Positions 8,225-16,740 of a stretch of 57,604 nt of DNA are shown here, piece after piece. Under the pieces are notes generated by a model. It searched no databases. It saw only the letters and a list, made by a program, of their open reading frames with translations, and was not told where the DNA came from. This stretch comes from VRUE01 sp035997045 (GTDB lineage: Bacteria > Actinomycetota > Thermoleophilia > Solirubrobacterales > 70-9). The position numbers were made by a program, and so were the translations under genes. Each line of letters starts with the position of its first letter. The first letter of the stretch is position 1. The stretch lies in contig DASYIY010000093.1 in the NCBI GenBank assembly GCA_035997045.1, positions 1 through 57,604 on the forward strand. The letters run 5' to 3'.

Positions 8225-9224
8225 ATGGGTCGTCAGATGCTCAACAAGGTCCCCGAGATCACCCTCTACTTCTGGGTGATCAAGATCCTCTGCACGACGG
8301 TGGGGGAGACGGCGGCGGACCTGCTCAACGAAAACCTCGGCCTCGGCCTGACCAACACGACCTACATCATGGCTCTCGGTCCATACGATCGTCACCACCC
8401 GCCGCGAGGCCTTCTACTGGCTGGCGATCCTCTTTACCTTCGCCCTCGGCACCTCGGCCGGCGACCTCGTCGCCGAGAAGCTCGAACTCGGCTTCCTGCC
8501 CTCGGTCGGGATCTTCGCCGGGGCGATCGCGGTTATCGCCGTCGCCCACCTGCGCTTCAGGCTGAACGCGATCCTCGCCTTCTGGCTCGCCTACATCCTC
8601 ACCCGTCCCCTGGGCGCATCGATCGGCGATTACCTCTCTCAGCCGGTCGAAGAAACCGGCCTCGGCCTCGGCACGATTCTGACCAGCATCATCTTCCTCA
8701 GCACGATCCTCGCCTTGGTCATTTACCTGACGATCACCAAGCGTGACCTGATCGCGGTGTCGGCTTCAGAAGCTCAGCTCGACACCCCGTCCGGGCCGAG
8801 CGAGGTGCCCGCCGCCGACGAATCCAATGTCCTCGTCGTGACCAATAAGACCGAGGCGACCCCGGCATTGGTCGATGCGATGCGCGAGCGCGCGGCCGCC
8901 GGGCCGGCGAAGTTCTTCCTCTTGGTCCCAAATCCCGATCACCTCCCCTTCGACCGGGTAGCTGTTGACATCGCAGATGGGGAGAAGGCGCTGGAGAGCG
9001 CCCTGCCGCGGCTCCAGGAGGAGTCGGGGGCGGAGGTCGAGGGCCGAGTCGCGAGCAGCCCCAATGCCTACGACGACATCGTCGCCGCGCTGAGTGGGGG
9101 CGACTACCGCGAGATCATCCTCGAGACCCTGCCCAGCCACGTCTCGCACTGGCTTCACGTCGATCTGCCGGAGCGGGTCACGCACCTCGGCTACCCGCTG
9201 ACGACGGTGGCGGCCACCCGCTAG
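8225..9224 (+). pseudogene. COG4705 membrane protein with C-terminal stress-protein-like domain, internally deleted
   Basis: Two pieces in different frames. Bases 8225-8371 encode MLNKVPEITLYFWVIKILCTT...TNTTYIM. Bases about 8373-9224 encode LSVHTIVTTRREAFYWLAILFTF through the remaining membrane helices. Against the intact paralog at 15220-16032, roughly 80 residues (two to three helices) are missing at the junction and the frame shifts. The second part runs without a stop into a soluble ~130-aa tail (SNVLVVTNKTEATPALVDAMRERAA...KFFLLVPNPD), which looks like a USP-type alpha/beta domain absent from the paralog. A short product of the 3' part could still be made (TTG at 8715). Confidence 0.72.
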
Positions 9225-10324
9225 CGGAGCGCCGGCAGGCGCTCGCTGGCGGGCTTCTGCTCCATTCCGGAAGTGGGGTAGGCCAACGCCGTTCCCTCGA
9301 CCGCGACGGCAACCTCGTCGCCGGCCTCGGGTAGCAGGTGACCGGCGGCACGGGCGACGATCTCGTGGCGATCCGGACCGCCGAGGGCGATCAGAGCGGT
9401 CGCGTCGTGGCCGTAGAAGGCGGTCGAGAGCACCCGGCCGCGAGGTCCCGCGGACGCCGTCGGCCCCGGTGCCTGACAGAGGATCTGCTCGGGGCGCAAC
9501 ATCACGATCGCCCGGGTCCCATCGGCGGCAGCGGCCCCGCGAGTCGGCAGGGGGCCGAGCGACGTCTCCGCGCGGTTGCTGTCGAAGCGCGCCTCCAGCA
9601 GCACCGCCTCGCCGACGAAGGCGGCGACTTCGGCGTCGATCGGATCGCGGTAGAGCGTCTGCGGGTCGGCGGCTTGGACGATCCGCCCGCCTCGCATCAC
9701 GGCGACGGTGTCGGCCAGCGAGAGTGCCTCCTCCTGGTCATGAGTGACCAGGAGCGCGGTGGCCCCGGCCGCCCGCAGGGTCTCTCGGACCTCACCGCGG
9801 ACCTGCGCGCGAAGGCCGGCATCGAGGGCGTCGAACGGCTCATCGAGCAGGACCAGGCCGGGCTCCGGCGCCAGCGCCCGCGCCAGCGCGACCCGCTGCT
9901 GCTGGCCGCCGGAGAGCTGGTGCGGGAGGCGCTTGGCCAGGCCCTGCAGGCCGACCAGCTGCAACAGCTCCTCGACCCGCCCGCTGCGGCGCTGAGCGCG
10001 AGGCAGGCCGAAGCCGACGTTGGCGGCGACGTCGAGGTGGGGGAAGAGCGCGCCCTCCTGGGGGACGAAGCCGATCGCCCGGCGCTCCGGCGCCAGGTGG
10101 GTGCGCCCGTCGCAGAGGATTCTCTCGCCGAGCCGGATCGAGCCGCCGTCGGCGTGCTCGAAGCCGCCGAGCAGGCGCAGCAGGGTCGTCTTGCCGCATC
10201 CGGAGGGACCGAGGACGGCGGTGAGGCTGCCGGTCGGGACCTCGAGGTCGAGGCCGGCGAGCACAGGCGCGCCGCCGAAGGCCTTGGTCAGGCCGAGGAC
10301 CGAGAGCGACGCCGCCGGGCTCAT
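9221..10324 (-). CDS. ABC transporter ATPase, iron(III)/FbpC type
   Basis: 367 aa. Energises the importer encoded by the next two upstream genes. Seen: Walker A GPSGCGKTT, signature LSGGQQQR, Walker B LVLLDEPFDALD, H-loop LLVTHDQEEALS, then a C-terminal TOBE-type domain (IVMLRPEQILCQAP). This layout is typical of FbpC/PotA-class ATPases. ATG at 10324 overlaps the permease stop (ATGA). Iron is inferred from the binding protein and the operator at 12987. Confidence 0.93.
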   Translation of the reverse strand: MSPAASLSVLGLTKAFGGAPVLAGLDLEVPTGSLTAVLGPSGCGKTTLLRLLGGFEHADGGSIRLGERILCDGRTHLAPERRAIGFVPQEGALFPHLDVAANVGFGLPRAQRRSGRVEELLQLVGLQGLAKRLPHQLSGGQQQRVALARALAPEPGLVLLDEPFDALDAGLRAQVRGEVRETLRAAGATALLVTHDQEEALSLADTVAVMRGGRIVQAADPQTLYRDPIDAEVAAFVGEAVLLEARFDSNRAETSLGPLPTRGAAAADGTRAIVMLRPEQILCQAPGPTASAGPRGRVLSTAFYGHDATALIALGGPDRHEIVARAAGHLLPEAGDEVAVAVEGTALAYPTSGMEQKPASERLPALR

Positions 10325-11922
10325 CGCTGCTCCGCGGGCGCCACCACGCCGCCGAGGCGGCGGGTCAGCAAGTAGGTGGGGGCTGCCGAGATCGCGACCA
10401 TCAGTGCAGCGTAGGGCGCCGCCGCGCCGTAGGAGAGGGTCGAGGCCTTCGCCCAGAACTGCGTTGCCAGGGTCTGCGTGCCGATCGGCGCCAGCAGCAA
10501 GGTCGCGGTCAGCTCGGTGACGGTGGCGAGGAAGACGAGCGCCGCGGCCGCCCCGAGGCCGGGCAGGATCCGCGGCAGGGTGACGCGGACCATCGCCACC
10601 AGTGGCCGGCAGCCGAGCGAGCGAGCGACCTCCTCGTGGACCGGCGGCGCCTGCGCCAGCGCCGCCCGGGTGGCGACGAGCGCCAGCGGCAGCGAGAGGA
10701 TCGCGTAGGCGGCGATCAGCAGCTGGGTGGTGCCGTATAGCGCCGGGAAATAGTGGATCGAGAGCACGATCAGGGAGAGCGCGACGACGATTCCCGGCAG
10801 GGCGAAGGGGAGGTAGGTCGCCCGCTCGATCGCCGTAGCGGCGCGGCTCGGGTGGCGCACGGAGAGGACCGACACCGGCAGCGCCAGCAGCGTGGTCAGG
10901 GCAGCGGCGCCGAGAGCCAACTTCAGCGAGGTGCCGGTTGCCGCCAGCAGGGCGCCGAAGTCGATTCCCGCCGAGCTGCCGGTGGCGACCCAGTAGACGA
11001 GGGTGATCAGGGGCAGGCCGAGGGAGAGGCCGATCAGCCCGGCAAAGCCGGCGCCGACCGCCCACCTGGAGCGGCCGAGGCGCGCGGGCAAGGGTGGCCG
11101 CGCCGAGCCGGAGTCGACCCGCGCGTAGCGCCCGCGGCCGCGCAGTCCCAGCTCGGTGACCAGGAGGACGAGGCAGAGGATCACCAAGACCGAGGCCAGC
11201 ATCGAGGCGGCGGCGCCGTCGAAGCTCAGCTTGTACTCGTCGTAGATCGCGGTGGTGAAGGTCTGGAAGCGCAGCATCGCGAAGGCGCCGTACTCGGAGA
11301 GCATGTGGACCGCAACCAGCAGCATCCCGCCGAGCAAGGCGATCCGGGCCTGCGGCAGGGTGACCCGGAAGAAGGTCTGCCACGGCCCCATCCCGAGCGA
11401 GCGGGCGCTCTCCTCCAGGGCCGGGTCCATTCCGCGCAGGACCGCCGCCACGGGTAGATAGACGAGGGGGTAGTAGGCGAAGATGACGATCCCGGCGGCG
11501 CCCCAGAAGCCCTGGACCGCCGGGGTGATCGAGACCCAGCTGTAGCTGGTGACGAAAGCGGGGACCGTGATCGGCAGCGCCGCCAGCACCGCCCAGGCGC
11601 GGCGGCCGGGCAGGTCGGTGCGCTCGACCAGCCAGGCGACGGCGACGCCGAGAACGGTGCAGGCGGCGGTTCCGACGGCGACCAGCGCCGTCGTGTTGAC
11701 GAGCAGGTCGCCGACGAAGGAGCGAAAGAGCAGCCGCTGGATCTCGTCCCAGTCGGTCGAGAGCGCCTGGTCGAAGAGGAAGCCGACGGGGGCGAGGACC
11801 AGCAGCGCTATAGCGACCGAAACGACGAGCAGGGTCGCGGGCGGGCGCCCGCGACCCTGACGCGCCCAGCGCGACGGAGCCGACCATGCGGCTGCGCGGC
11901 GGTAGGCGCTTGCCGCCTCCAT
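10321..11922 (-). CDS. ABC transporter permease, iron(III)/FbpB type
   Basis: 533 aa with two repeats of the binding-protein-dependent permease domain, about 12 membrane helices. The EAA-loop-like segments are LEESARSLGMGPWQTFFRVTLP and HEEVARSLGCRPLVAMVRVTLP, one per half, so a single chain forms the whole channel as in FbpB. It sits between the binding-protein gene and the ATPase gene in one operon, with 3 bp between its start and the stop of the binding-protein gene. Confidence 0.94.
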   Translation of the reverse strand: MEAASAYRRAAAWSAPSRWARQGRGRPPATLLVVSVAIALLVLAPVGFLFDQALSTDWDEIQRLLFRSFVGDLLVNTTALVAVGTAACTVLGVAVAWLVERTDLPGRRAWAVLAALPITVPAFVTSYSWVSITPAVQGFWGAAGIVIFAYYPLVYLPVAAVLRGMDPALEESARSLGMGPWQTFFRVTLPQARIALLGGMLLVAVHMLSEYGAFAMLRFQTFTTAIYDEYKLSFDGAAASMLASVLVILCLVLLVTELGLRGRGRYARVDSGSARPPLPARLGRSRWAVGAGFAGLIGLSLGLPLITLVYWVATGSSAGIDFGALLAATGTSLKLALGAAALTTLLALPVSVLSVRHPSRAATAIERATYLPFALPGIVVALSLIVLSIHYFPALYGTTQLLIAAYAILSLPLALVATRAALAQAPPVHEEVARSLGCRPLVAMVRVTLPRILPGLGAAAALVFLATVTELTATLLLAPIGTQTLATQFWAKASTLSYGAAAPYAALMVAISAAPTYLLTRRLGGVVAPAEQR

Positions 11923-11925
11923 CGC

Positions 11926-12957
11926 CTAGAGCAGCCCCACTTCCTGCATCAGTTCGACCGGCCGGCTGCCGTCGCCGAGATCGGCGGGGCTGACCTTGGG
12001 CGGTTCCAGAGTGCCGAACGGCTTCAGCCCCGGCGGTGGCGGCACGGCGCTGTTCAGCGGGTACTCCCAGTCGCCGCTGTGGGTAATCGTGCTCTGCCCT
12101 TCCTCGCTGACCAGGTAGGCGAGGAATTCCTGGGCGAGCTGGGGGTCGCCGCTCGACGCCAGCGCTCCGGCGCCGGAGATGTTGACCAGCGCTCCCGGGT
12201 CTTCGTTGCCGAAGTAGTGGAGCTTGGAGGGCACCTTGCTCTTGCCTTCCTCTGCCACTGCCTCGTACCAGTAGTAGTGGTTGATGATTCCGGCGGCGAT
12301 CTGACCGCTGTCGACGGCGGCGATGATCCCCTCGTTGTCGTTGTAGTGCTTGGCGTTGGCGGCGAAGCCTTCGAGCCATTCCTTTGCGGCCGCTTCGCCG
12401 TCGAGCTTCTCGATCGCGCTGACGATCGGCACGAAGTCGGGCTCGGAGGGGGCGATCGCCAGCTTGCCCTTCCATTCCGGCTTGGCCAGGTCGAGAATCG
12501 AGGCCGGCAGTTCGTCGGCGGCGATCAGGTCGGGGTTGTAGACCATCACGGTCTCGCGCGCCGCGACTCCGACCCAATGCCCGGTCGGCGAGCTGTACTG
12601 CGAGGGGACTTCTTCCAGGGTCGAGGAATCGACCTTGGAGAGGAGCCCTTTGGCGGCCAGCAGTTCCAGCGGTGGCGTGTTCTCGGTCAGGACGACGTCG
12701 GCGGGGGAGGCGTCGCCCTCCTGCTCGATCTGGCTGGCGAGTCCCTCGTCCTCGCCGTAGCGGGCCTGGACTTCGGCTCCGTTCTCTTCTTCGAAGCCCT
12801 TGACCAGCGCTTCGGTCATCGGTTCGTGCTGGGCGCTGTAGAGGGTCAGCGAACCGCTCGAGTCCGACGAGGACCCTCCGCATCCGGCGATCGGCAAGAC
12901 GGCGATGGACCCCAGGCAAAGGGCGGCGAAGATGCGCCGGTTGATCCGAGAACTCAC
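11926..12957 (-). CDS. Iron(III) ABC transporter substrate-binding lipoprotein
   Basis: 343 aa. Signal with lipobox LPIAGC (Cys26), followed by a Ser/Gly linker. The fold and motifs match the FbpA class: LTLYSAQHEPMTEALVKGFEEE at the start, VVLTENTPPLELLAAKGLL, and NHYYWYEAV carrying the tyrosine pair that coordinates ferric ion in FbpA. The GTG at 12957 is supported by an AGGAGG eight bases upstream. First gene of the operon, directly behind a DtxR/IdeR-like operator, so repression by iron is likely. Confidence 0.93.
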   Translation of the reverse strand: MSSRINRRIFAALCLGSIAVLPIAGCGGSSSDSSGSLTLYSAQHEPMTEALVKGFEEENGAEVQARYGEDEGLASQIEQEGDASPADVVLTENTPPLELLAAKGLLSKVDSSTLEEVPSQYSSPTGHWVGVAARETVMVYNPDLIAADELPASILDLAKPEWKGKLAIAPSEPDFVPIVSAIEKLDGEAAAKEWLEGFAANAKHYNDNEGIIAAVDSGQIAAGIINHYYWYEAVAEEGKSKVPSKLHYFGNEDPGALVNISGAGALASSGDPQLAQEFLAYLVSEEGQSTITHSGDWEYPLNSAVPPPPGLKPFGTLEPPKVSPADLGDGSRPVELMQEVGLL

Positions 12958-12986
12958 GAAGCCTCCTAAAGAATTCGGTCGATGAA

Positions 12987-13014
12987 TTAGGTGAACCTAA
13001 TTCGGTGACCCTAA
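12987..13014. promoter_or_regulatory. Tandem DtxR/IdeR-like iron boxes
   Basis: TTAGGTGAACCTAA (12987-13000) is an inverted repeat around GA and is followed without a gap by TTCGGTGACCCTAA (13001-13014). TTAGGT/ACCTAA is the half-site of DtxR/IdeR-type metalloregulators. The pair sits 30 bp before the GTG of the iron-binding lipoprotein, where a core promoter is expected. Confidence 0.75.
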
Positions 13015-13065
13015 TGGATCGGATCTTCGCAGATCGCGCCTGGGGGTTCGGATCCGTAAGCCCGA

Positions 13066-13091
13066 GTTCTCATCTGGCATTCATCTTCTCT
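13066..13091 (+). promoter_or_regulatory. Putative response-regulator site (shared motif, copy 2)
   Basis: TTCTCATCTGGCATTCATCT (13067-13086) holds two direct CATCT half-sites 11 bp apart and shares TCTCATCTG with the sites at 8126 and 15178. It ends about 20 bp before the response-regulator ATG, which suggests autoregulation. Confidence 0.5.
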
Positions 13092-13106
13092 GGGATCGTT
13101 TGTCGC

Positions 13107-13787
13107 ATGCACGTCTTGGTCGTCGAGGACGAGGTGAAGATGGCGGCGCTGATCCGTCGCGGCCTCAGCGAGCAGGGCCTCACCGTCGACGTCGCCGGGA
13201 GCGGCGAGGACGCGGTCGGCATGGCCCGCTCGTCGGCCTACGACGCGATCGTCCTCGACGTGATCCTGCCGGGGATCGACGGCTTCGAGACCTGCCGGCG
13301 CTTCCGCAGCGACGGTGTCTGGTCGCCGGTGGTGATGCTGACCGCGCGCGGGACGCTTGCCGACCGCGTCGCCGGCCTCGACGGCGGTGCCGACGACTAC
13401 CTGACCAAGCCCTTTTCCTTCGCCGAGCTGCTGGCGCGATTGCGGGCCCTGGTTCGCCGCGGTCAGAGCGAGCGGCCTTCGATCGTCGAGGTGGGCGAGC
13501 TGCGGCTCGATCCCGCCACCCACCAGGTCTGGCGCGGCGAGGCCGAGATCGAGCTCTCGGCCAGGGAATTCGCCCTACTGGAGACCTTCATGCGAAGCCC
13601 CGGCCACGTCCTCAACCGCTCGCAGTTGCTCGACCAGGTCTGGGAGTACGACTTCGAACACCGCTCGAACGTGATCGAGGTCTACATCCGCTACCTGCGT
13701 CGCAAGATCGACCTTCCCTTCGGGGTCAAATCGCTCGAGACCGTGCGCGGCGCCGGCTACCGGTTGCGAAAGGACGGCGGGCGCTGA
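13107..13787 (+). CDS. OmpR-family response regulator
   Basis: 226 aa. Receiver domain with MHVLVVEDE, phospho-acceptor Asp51 (IVLDVILPGIDG), MLTARG and Lys101 (DYLTKPF). It is followed by a winged-helix DNA-binding domain (ELSAREFALLETFMRSPGHVLNRSQLLDQVWEYDFEHRSNVIEVYIRYLRRKI). The ATG at 13107 is chosen because it starts exactly at the first receiver strand; the longer frame runs through the operator. It overlaps the kinase gene. Likely binds the TCTCATCTG motif found before three genes here. Confidence 0.95.
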   Translation: MHVLVVEDEVKMAALIRRGLSEQGLTVDVAGSGEDAVGMARSSAYDAIVLDVILPGIDGFETCRRFRSDGVWSPVVMLTARGTLADRVAGLDGGADDYLTKPFSFAELLARLRALVRRGQSERPSIVEVGELRLDPATHQVWRGEAEIELSAREFALLETFMRSPGHVLNRSQLLDQVWEYDFEHRSNVIEVYIRYLRRKIDLPFGVKSLETVRGAGYRLRKDGGR

Positions 13788-15172
13788 GCCACCTCTCGAT
13801 CCGCCTCCGCGTCACCCTTGCTTTCGCCGCCGTGATGGCGCTCGTCCTGGGCGGGATCGGCGTCTTCGTCTACCTGCGCTTCAGCGCCGAGCTGGACAGC
13901 ACGATCGATTCCGGCCTGCGGTCGAGGGCAAGCGATGTCGCCGCTCTGGTCAGGGAGGCCGACTCGGGTCTGAGCGAGGGTCGTCGGAACCTGGTCGGGA
14001 ACACCGAGAGCTTCGCCGAGGTGCTCGATCCCGGCGGTCGCCTCTCGGATTCTTCGCTCGCCGTCGGCCGCCACGTGCTGCTCTCGCCGGCGGAGCTGGA
14101 ACGGGCGCTGCGCGGCCCGATCGTTCTCAACCGCGGCCCGCTTCCCGGTCTGCAGGACGAGTCGCGCCTGCTCGCCATGCCCGTCAGCGCGAGGGGGCAG
14201 AGGCGGGTCGTCGTCGTCGGCACCTCGACCGAGGCACGCAGCGAGTCGCTCTCGGACCTGGCACAGCTCTTGCTGATTGGCGGGCCGGTCGCCCTGATCC
14301 TCGCCTCGCTTGCCGCTTACGGTGTCGCCGCCGCTGCCCTGCACCCGGTCGAGGCGATGCGCTCGCGCGCGGCTGAGATCTCGACGGCCGAGCCCGACCA
14401 GCGCCTGCCGGTGCCGCCGACGCACGATGAGGTCGCGCGCCTCGGTACGACCCTGAACGAGATGCTCGAACGACTGGGAGAGGCGCTGGAGCACGAGCGA
14501 TCCTTCGTCGCCGACGCCAGTCACGAGCTGCGCACCCCTCTGGCGATCTTGCGCACGGAGCTCGAGCTCGCCCTGGCGGAGGGCCGTTCTGCAGAGGAAC
14601 TGCGGGCCGCGCTGTTCTCGGCTGCCGAAGAGACCGACCGGCTAACCCAGCTGTCCGAGGACCTGCTGACGATCGCCCAGACCGAGCGGGGCGAGCTGCC
14701 GCTCCGCCTGGCTCGCCTCAACTTGGCCGAGACCATCGATAGCGTCGGCGACAGGTTCTTCCGCCGAGCCGAAGAGGGAGGGAGGGCGATCGGGGTGACC
14801 GTGCCCTCGTTGCTGGTGCTCGACGCCGATCGCCTGCGCCTCGACCAGGCGATCGGCAGCATGGTCGACAACGCCCTGCGCTACGGCGCCGGGCCGATCC
14901 AGCTCGAGGCGAAGGCGGTGGATGGATCGGTCGAGATTCATGTGATGGACCGCGGCAGGGGGTTCTCCGAGGAGTTCCTCGGGCGAGCGTTCGAGCGCTT
15001 CAGCCGCGCCCCTTCGAGCGGTCGGGACGGCGGCAGTGGACTGGGATTGGCGATCGTCCGCACCGTTGCCCGCGCGCACGGAGGCGATGCGTATGCTGCC
15101 AATCGCGACGGCGGCGGTGCCGACGTCTGGTTGACCCTGCCCGTCCGCCCCAGGCCGCGAGCCCGCGAGTAG
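13784..15172 (+). CDS. Sensor histidine kinase
   Basis: About 462 aa. First membrane helix at LRVTLAFAAVMALVLGGIGVFVYL, an external sensor region of ~130 residues, a second helix (LLLIGGPVALILASLAAYGVAA), HAMP, then the H-box DASHELRTPL with His247, N-box MVDNALRYG, G1 DRGRGFS and G2 GGSGLGLAIV. No ATG/GTG/TTG lies before the first helix. The only coupled candidate is CTG at 13784 overlapping the regulator's TGA (CTGA); an internal GTG about 15 codons on would cut into the helix. Signal unknown. Confidence 0.92.
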   Translation: MSHLSIRLRVTLAFAAVMALVLGGIGVFVYLRFSAELDSTIDSGLRSRASDVAALVREADSGLSEGRRNLVGNTESFAEVLDPGGRLSDSSLAVGRHVLLSPAELERALRGPIVLNRGPLPGLQDESRLLAMPVSARGQRRVVVVGTSTEARSESLSDLAQLLLIGGPVALILASLAAYGVAAAALHPVEAMRSRAAEISTAEPDQRLPVPPTHDEVARLGTTLNEMLERLGEALEHERSFVADASHELRTPLAILRTELELALAEGRSAEELRAALFSAAEETDRLTQLSEDLLTIAQTERGELPLRLARLNLAETIDSVGDRFFRRAEEGGRAIGVTVPSLLVLDADRLRLDQAIGSMVDNALRYGAGPIQLEAKAVDGSVEIHVMDRGRGFSEEFLGRAFERFSRAPSSGRDGGSGLGLAIVRTVARAHGGDAYAANRDGGGADVWLTLPVRPRPRARE

Positions 15173-15177
15173 CGAGC

Positions 15178-15194
15178 TCTCATCTGCTCTTAAG
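15178..15194 (+). promoter_or_regulatory. Putative response-regulator site (shared motif, copy 3)
   Basis: TCTCATCTGCTCTTAAG between the histidine kinase stop and the COG4705 ATG at 15220. It matches copy 1 at 15 of 17 positions outside the variable triplet and spacer, giving this gene its own regulated promoter at the end of the two-component operon. Confidence 0.5.
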
Positions 15195-15219
15195 GAGGCC
15201 TTCGTAGCTTGCCGCGCTG

Positions 15220-16032
15220 ATGCGGCTGGACAACACCAAGGGCCACGCCTTCTCCAAGGTGCCGGAAGTCACCGCCTTCTTCTGGATCGTCAAGGCGCTG
15301 ACGACGGCGATGGGCGAGTCGACCTCGGATTTTCTCGTCCACAGCCTCGTGCCCGAGATCGCGGTGGTCCTTGGCGGCATCGCCTTTGCGATCGCGCTCT
15401 ACCTGCAGTTCGGCAAGGACCGCTACGTGCCCTGGGCCTACTGGCTGGCGGTGGCGATGGTCGGCGTCTTCGGCACGATGGCCGCCGACGTCCTCCACGT
15501 TGGCCTCGGCGTCCCTTACGTCGCCTCGACGATCTTCTACGCGGTCGTGCTCGCGGTCGTATTCCGGACCTGGTACCTGAGCGAGGGAACCCTCTCGATT
15601 CACAGCATCACCAGCCGGCGCCGCGAGCTCTTTTACTGGGCGGCGGTGCTTGCCACGTTCGCGCTCGGGACAGCTGCCGGCGATCTGACCGCGGTCACCT
15701 TCGGCCTCGGCTACTTCGGCTCGATCTTCCTCTTCGCCGCCGTCATCGCGATCCCGGCGGTCGGCTACTTCCGCTTCGGCATGAACCCGATCCTCGCCTT
15801 CTGGTTCGCCTACGTGCTGACCCGCCCGATCGGCGCCTCGGTCGCCGATTGGCTCGCTGTCTCCTCCGCTCGGGGCGGGCTCGCGCTGGGGACGGGTCCG
15901 GTCAGCCTCGTCCTCGCCGCCATGATCGCGGCCTTCGTCTACTACCTGACGAAGACCGGCAGGGACACACCGCCGGACCAGCACCGCGTCGTCACCCAGG
16001 CGCCCGCGCACCGGCCGTTTGAAATCGCCTAG
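15220..16032 (+). CDS. COG4705-type multi-pass membrane protein
   Basis: 270 aa, about eight membrane helices. Internal repeats are visible: KVPEVTAFFWIVKALTTAMGESTSDFL, FGTMAADVLHVGLGV, and TFALGTAAGDLTAVTFGLG share a small-residue pattern ending in an acidic residue. RRRELFYWAAVLATF and NPILAFWFAYVLTRPIGASVADWL are the best-conserved parts against the broken paralog at 8225. Function is unknown for the family. The position behind a two-component system suggests it is the system's main target, perhaps a transporter or envelope-stress protein. Confidence 0.85.
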   Translation: MRLDNTKGHAFSKVPEVTAFFWIVKALTTAMGESTSDFLVHSLVPEIAVVLGGIAFAIALYLQFGKDRYVPWAYWLAVAMVGVFGTMAADVLHVGLGVPYVASTIFYAVVLAVVFRTWYLSEGTLSIHSITSRRRELFYWAAVLATFALGTAAGDLTAVTFGLGYFGSIFLFAAVIAIPAVGYFRFGMNPILAFWFAYVLTRPIGASVADWLAVSSARGGLALGTGPVSLVLAAMIAAFVYYLTKTGRDTPPDQHRVVTQAPAHRPFEIA

Positions 16033-16037
16033 GATGG

Positions 16038-16059
16038 CTCTGGAATCGCTCTGGAATCG
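16038..16059. repeat. Tandem 11-bp repeat before tRNA-Gly
   Basis: CTCTGGAATCG occurs twice head to tail, starting 6 bp after the COG4705 stop and ending 12 bp before the tRNA. It is probably a small slippage duplication in the tRNA promoter region. Confidence 0.4.
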
Positions 16060-16071
16060 CGAATCCGCCAC

Positions 16072-16144
16072 GCGGACGTAGCTCAGTTGGTAGAGCGCGA
16101 GCTTCCCAAGCTCGAGGTCGCGGGTTCGAGACCCGTCGTCCGCT
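16072..16144 (+). tRNA. tRNA-Gly (anticodon CCC)
   Basis: Cloverleaf folds by eye: acceptor GCGGACG/CGTCCGC, D-arm GCTC...GAGC, anticodon stem CGAGC/GCTCG with loop TTCCCAA (anticodon CCC, reads GGG), T-arm GCGGG-TTCGAGA-CCCGT. Discriminator T; the CCA end is not encoded. 73 nt. Confidence 0.97.
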
Positions 16145-16145
16145 T

Positions 16146-16163
16146 ACCCTGGAAGATCAGGGT
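16146..16163 (+). terminator. Hairpin after tRNA-Gly
   Basis: ACCCTG-GAAGAT-CAGGGT, a 6-bp stem with a 6-nt loop directly after the tRNA. There is no T-run, so termination is only suggested by position. Confidence 0.4.
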
Positions 16164-16172
16164 CGCCCCCTG

Positions 16173-16289
16173 ATGCGAGAAGCGGTCGCCTTCCTCTTCG
16201 AGCGACGCCGCGGCTGGGTCCTCAGCTGGCGGCCGTTCGCCGATCGCAGCGAGGCGCTGCGGGCCGGCGGCTTCTCCGCTCCGGCCTAG
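16173..16289 (+). pseudogene. C-terminal remnant of an NTF2/SnoaL-like protein
   Basis: A 38-codon frame from ATG 16173 reads MREAVAFLFERRRGWVLSW-RPFADRSEALRAGG. The pattern of a final beta strand (GWVLSWRPF) then DRSEAL-AG is the usual C-terminal end of SnoaL/ketosteroid-isomerase-like proteins, which normally have ~120-140 aa. No upstream part is present because the tRNA lies there, so this looks like a leftover after rearrangement at the tRNA. Could instead be a chance frame. Confidence 0.35.
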
Positions 16290-16615
16290 TCCGCGTGGGC
16301 GGCTCTGCCGCGAGCTCGCGCTGCCCTCTTGCGCCGGTGGCCGTTGCGGGAGCCGCCGTTTTCGCGGGGTTCGGTGCCTTTGGCCTCGCGGTAGAAATGC
16401 TCGGTGGCACCGCGCACGGGGCGTTCCCCGACCAGGTCGACGAGGCCGGTCCGCTCCAGCTCGGTGACGTGGTAGTTGACGTTGCTGAGGGGGGTCCGCA
16501 GCTCATAGCTGAGGTCGCTGGGGGAGAGGGTCCGGCCGCCGTCGAGGGCCAGCACCTCGAGGATTGAGATCCGCAGCGGGTGGGTATTGGCCCGAGCCAG
16601 GAGCTGCCAATTCAT
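16286..16615 (-). CDS. Winged-helix (ArsR-like) transcriptional regulator
   Basis: 109 aa. NWQLLARANTHPLRISILEVL, then SPSDLSYELRTPLSNVNYHVTELERTGLVDLV and a wing GERPVRGATEHFYR match ArsR/helix-turn-helix 'domain 5' regulators. No metal-binding cysteines are seen. A Lys/Arg/Ala-rich tail follows. ATG 16615 has an AGGA-type site upstream; the longer frame to 16696 runs through the AT-rich promoter region. It is divergent from the 945-aa secreted protein gene and may control it: the 125-bp AT-rich gap holds TAGTACCAA and TGATACCAA in direct orientation. Confidence 0.85.
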   Translation of the reverse strand: MNWQLLARANTHPLRISILEVLALDGGRTLSPSDLSYELRTPLSNVNYHVTELERTGLVDLVGERPVRGATEHFYREAKGTEPRENGGSRNGHRRKRAARARGRAAHAD

Positions 16616-16740
16616 GAGATTCCTCCGTCTAGTTCGATTGCTTAGTACCAACTTGTAGGGCAATTGATACCAAAAAATGATGGTGTAAATACACAAAATC
16701 GGGTACTCTCGTCCATATGAACTTTGGGAAGGGGAATCGA

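Noticed and set aside
9221..12919. Single 1232-codon minus-strand ORF across the iron importer
   Set aside because: Only the part from 10324 down is coding (ATPase); upstream it is an out-of-frame Arg-rich shadow of the permease and binding protein.
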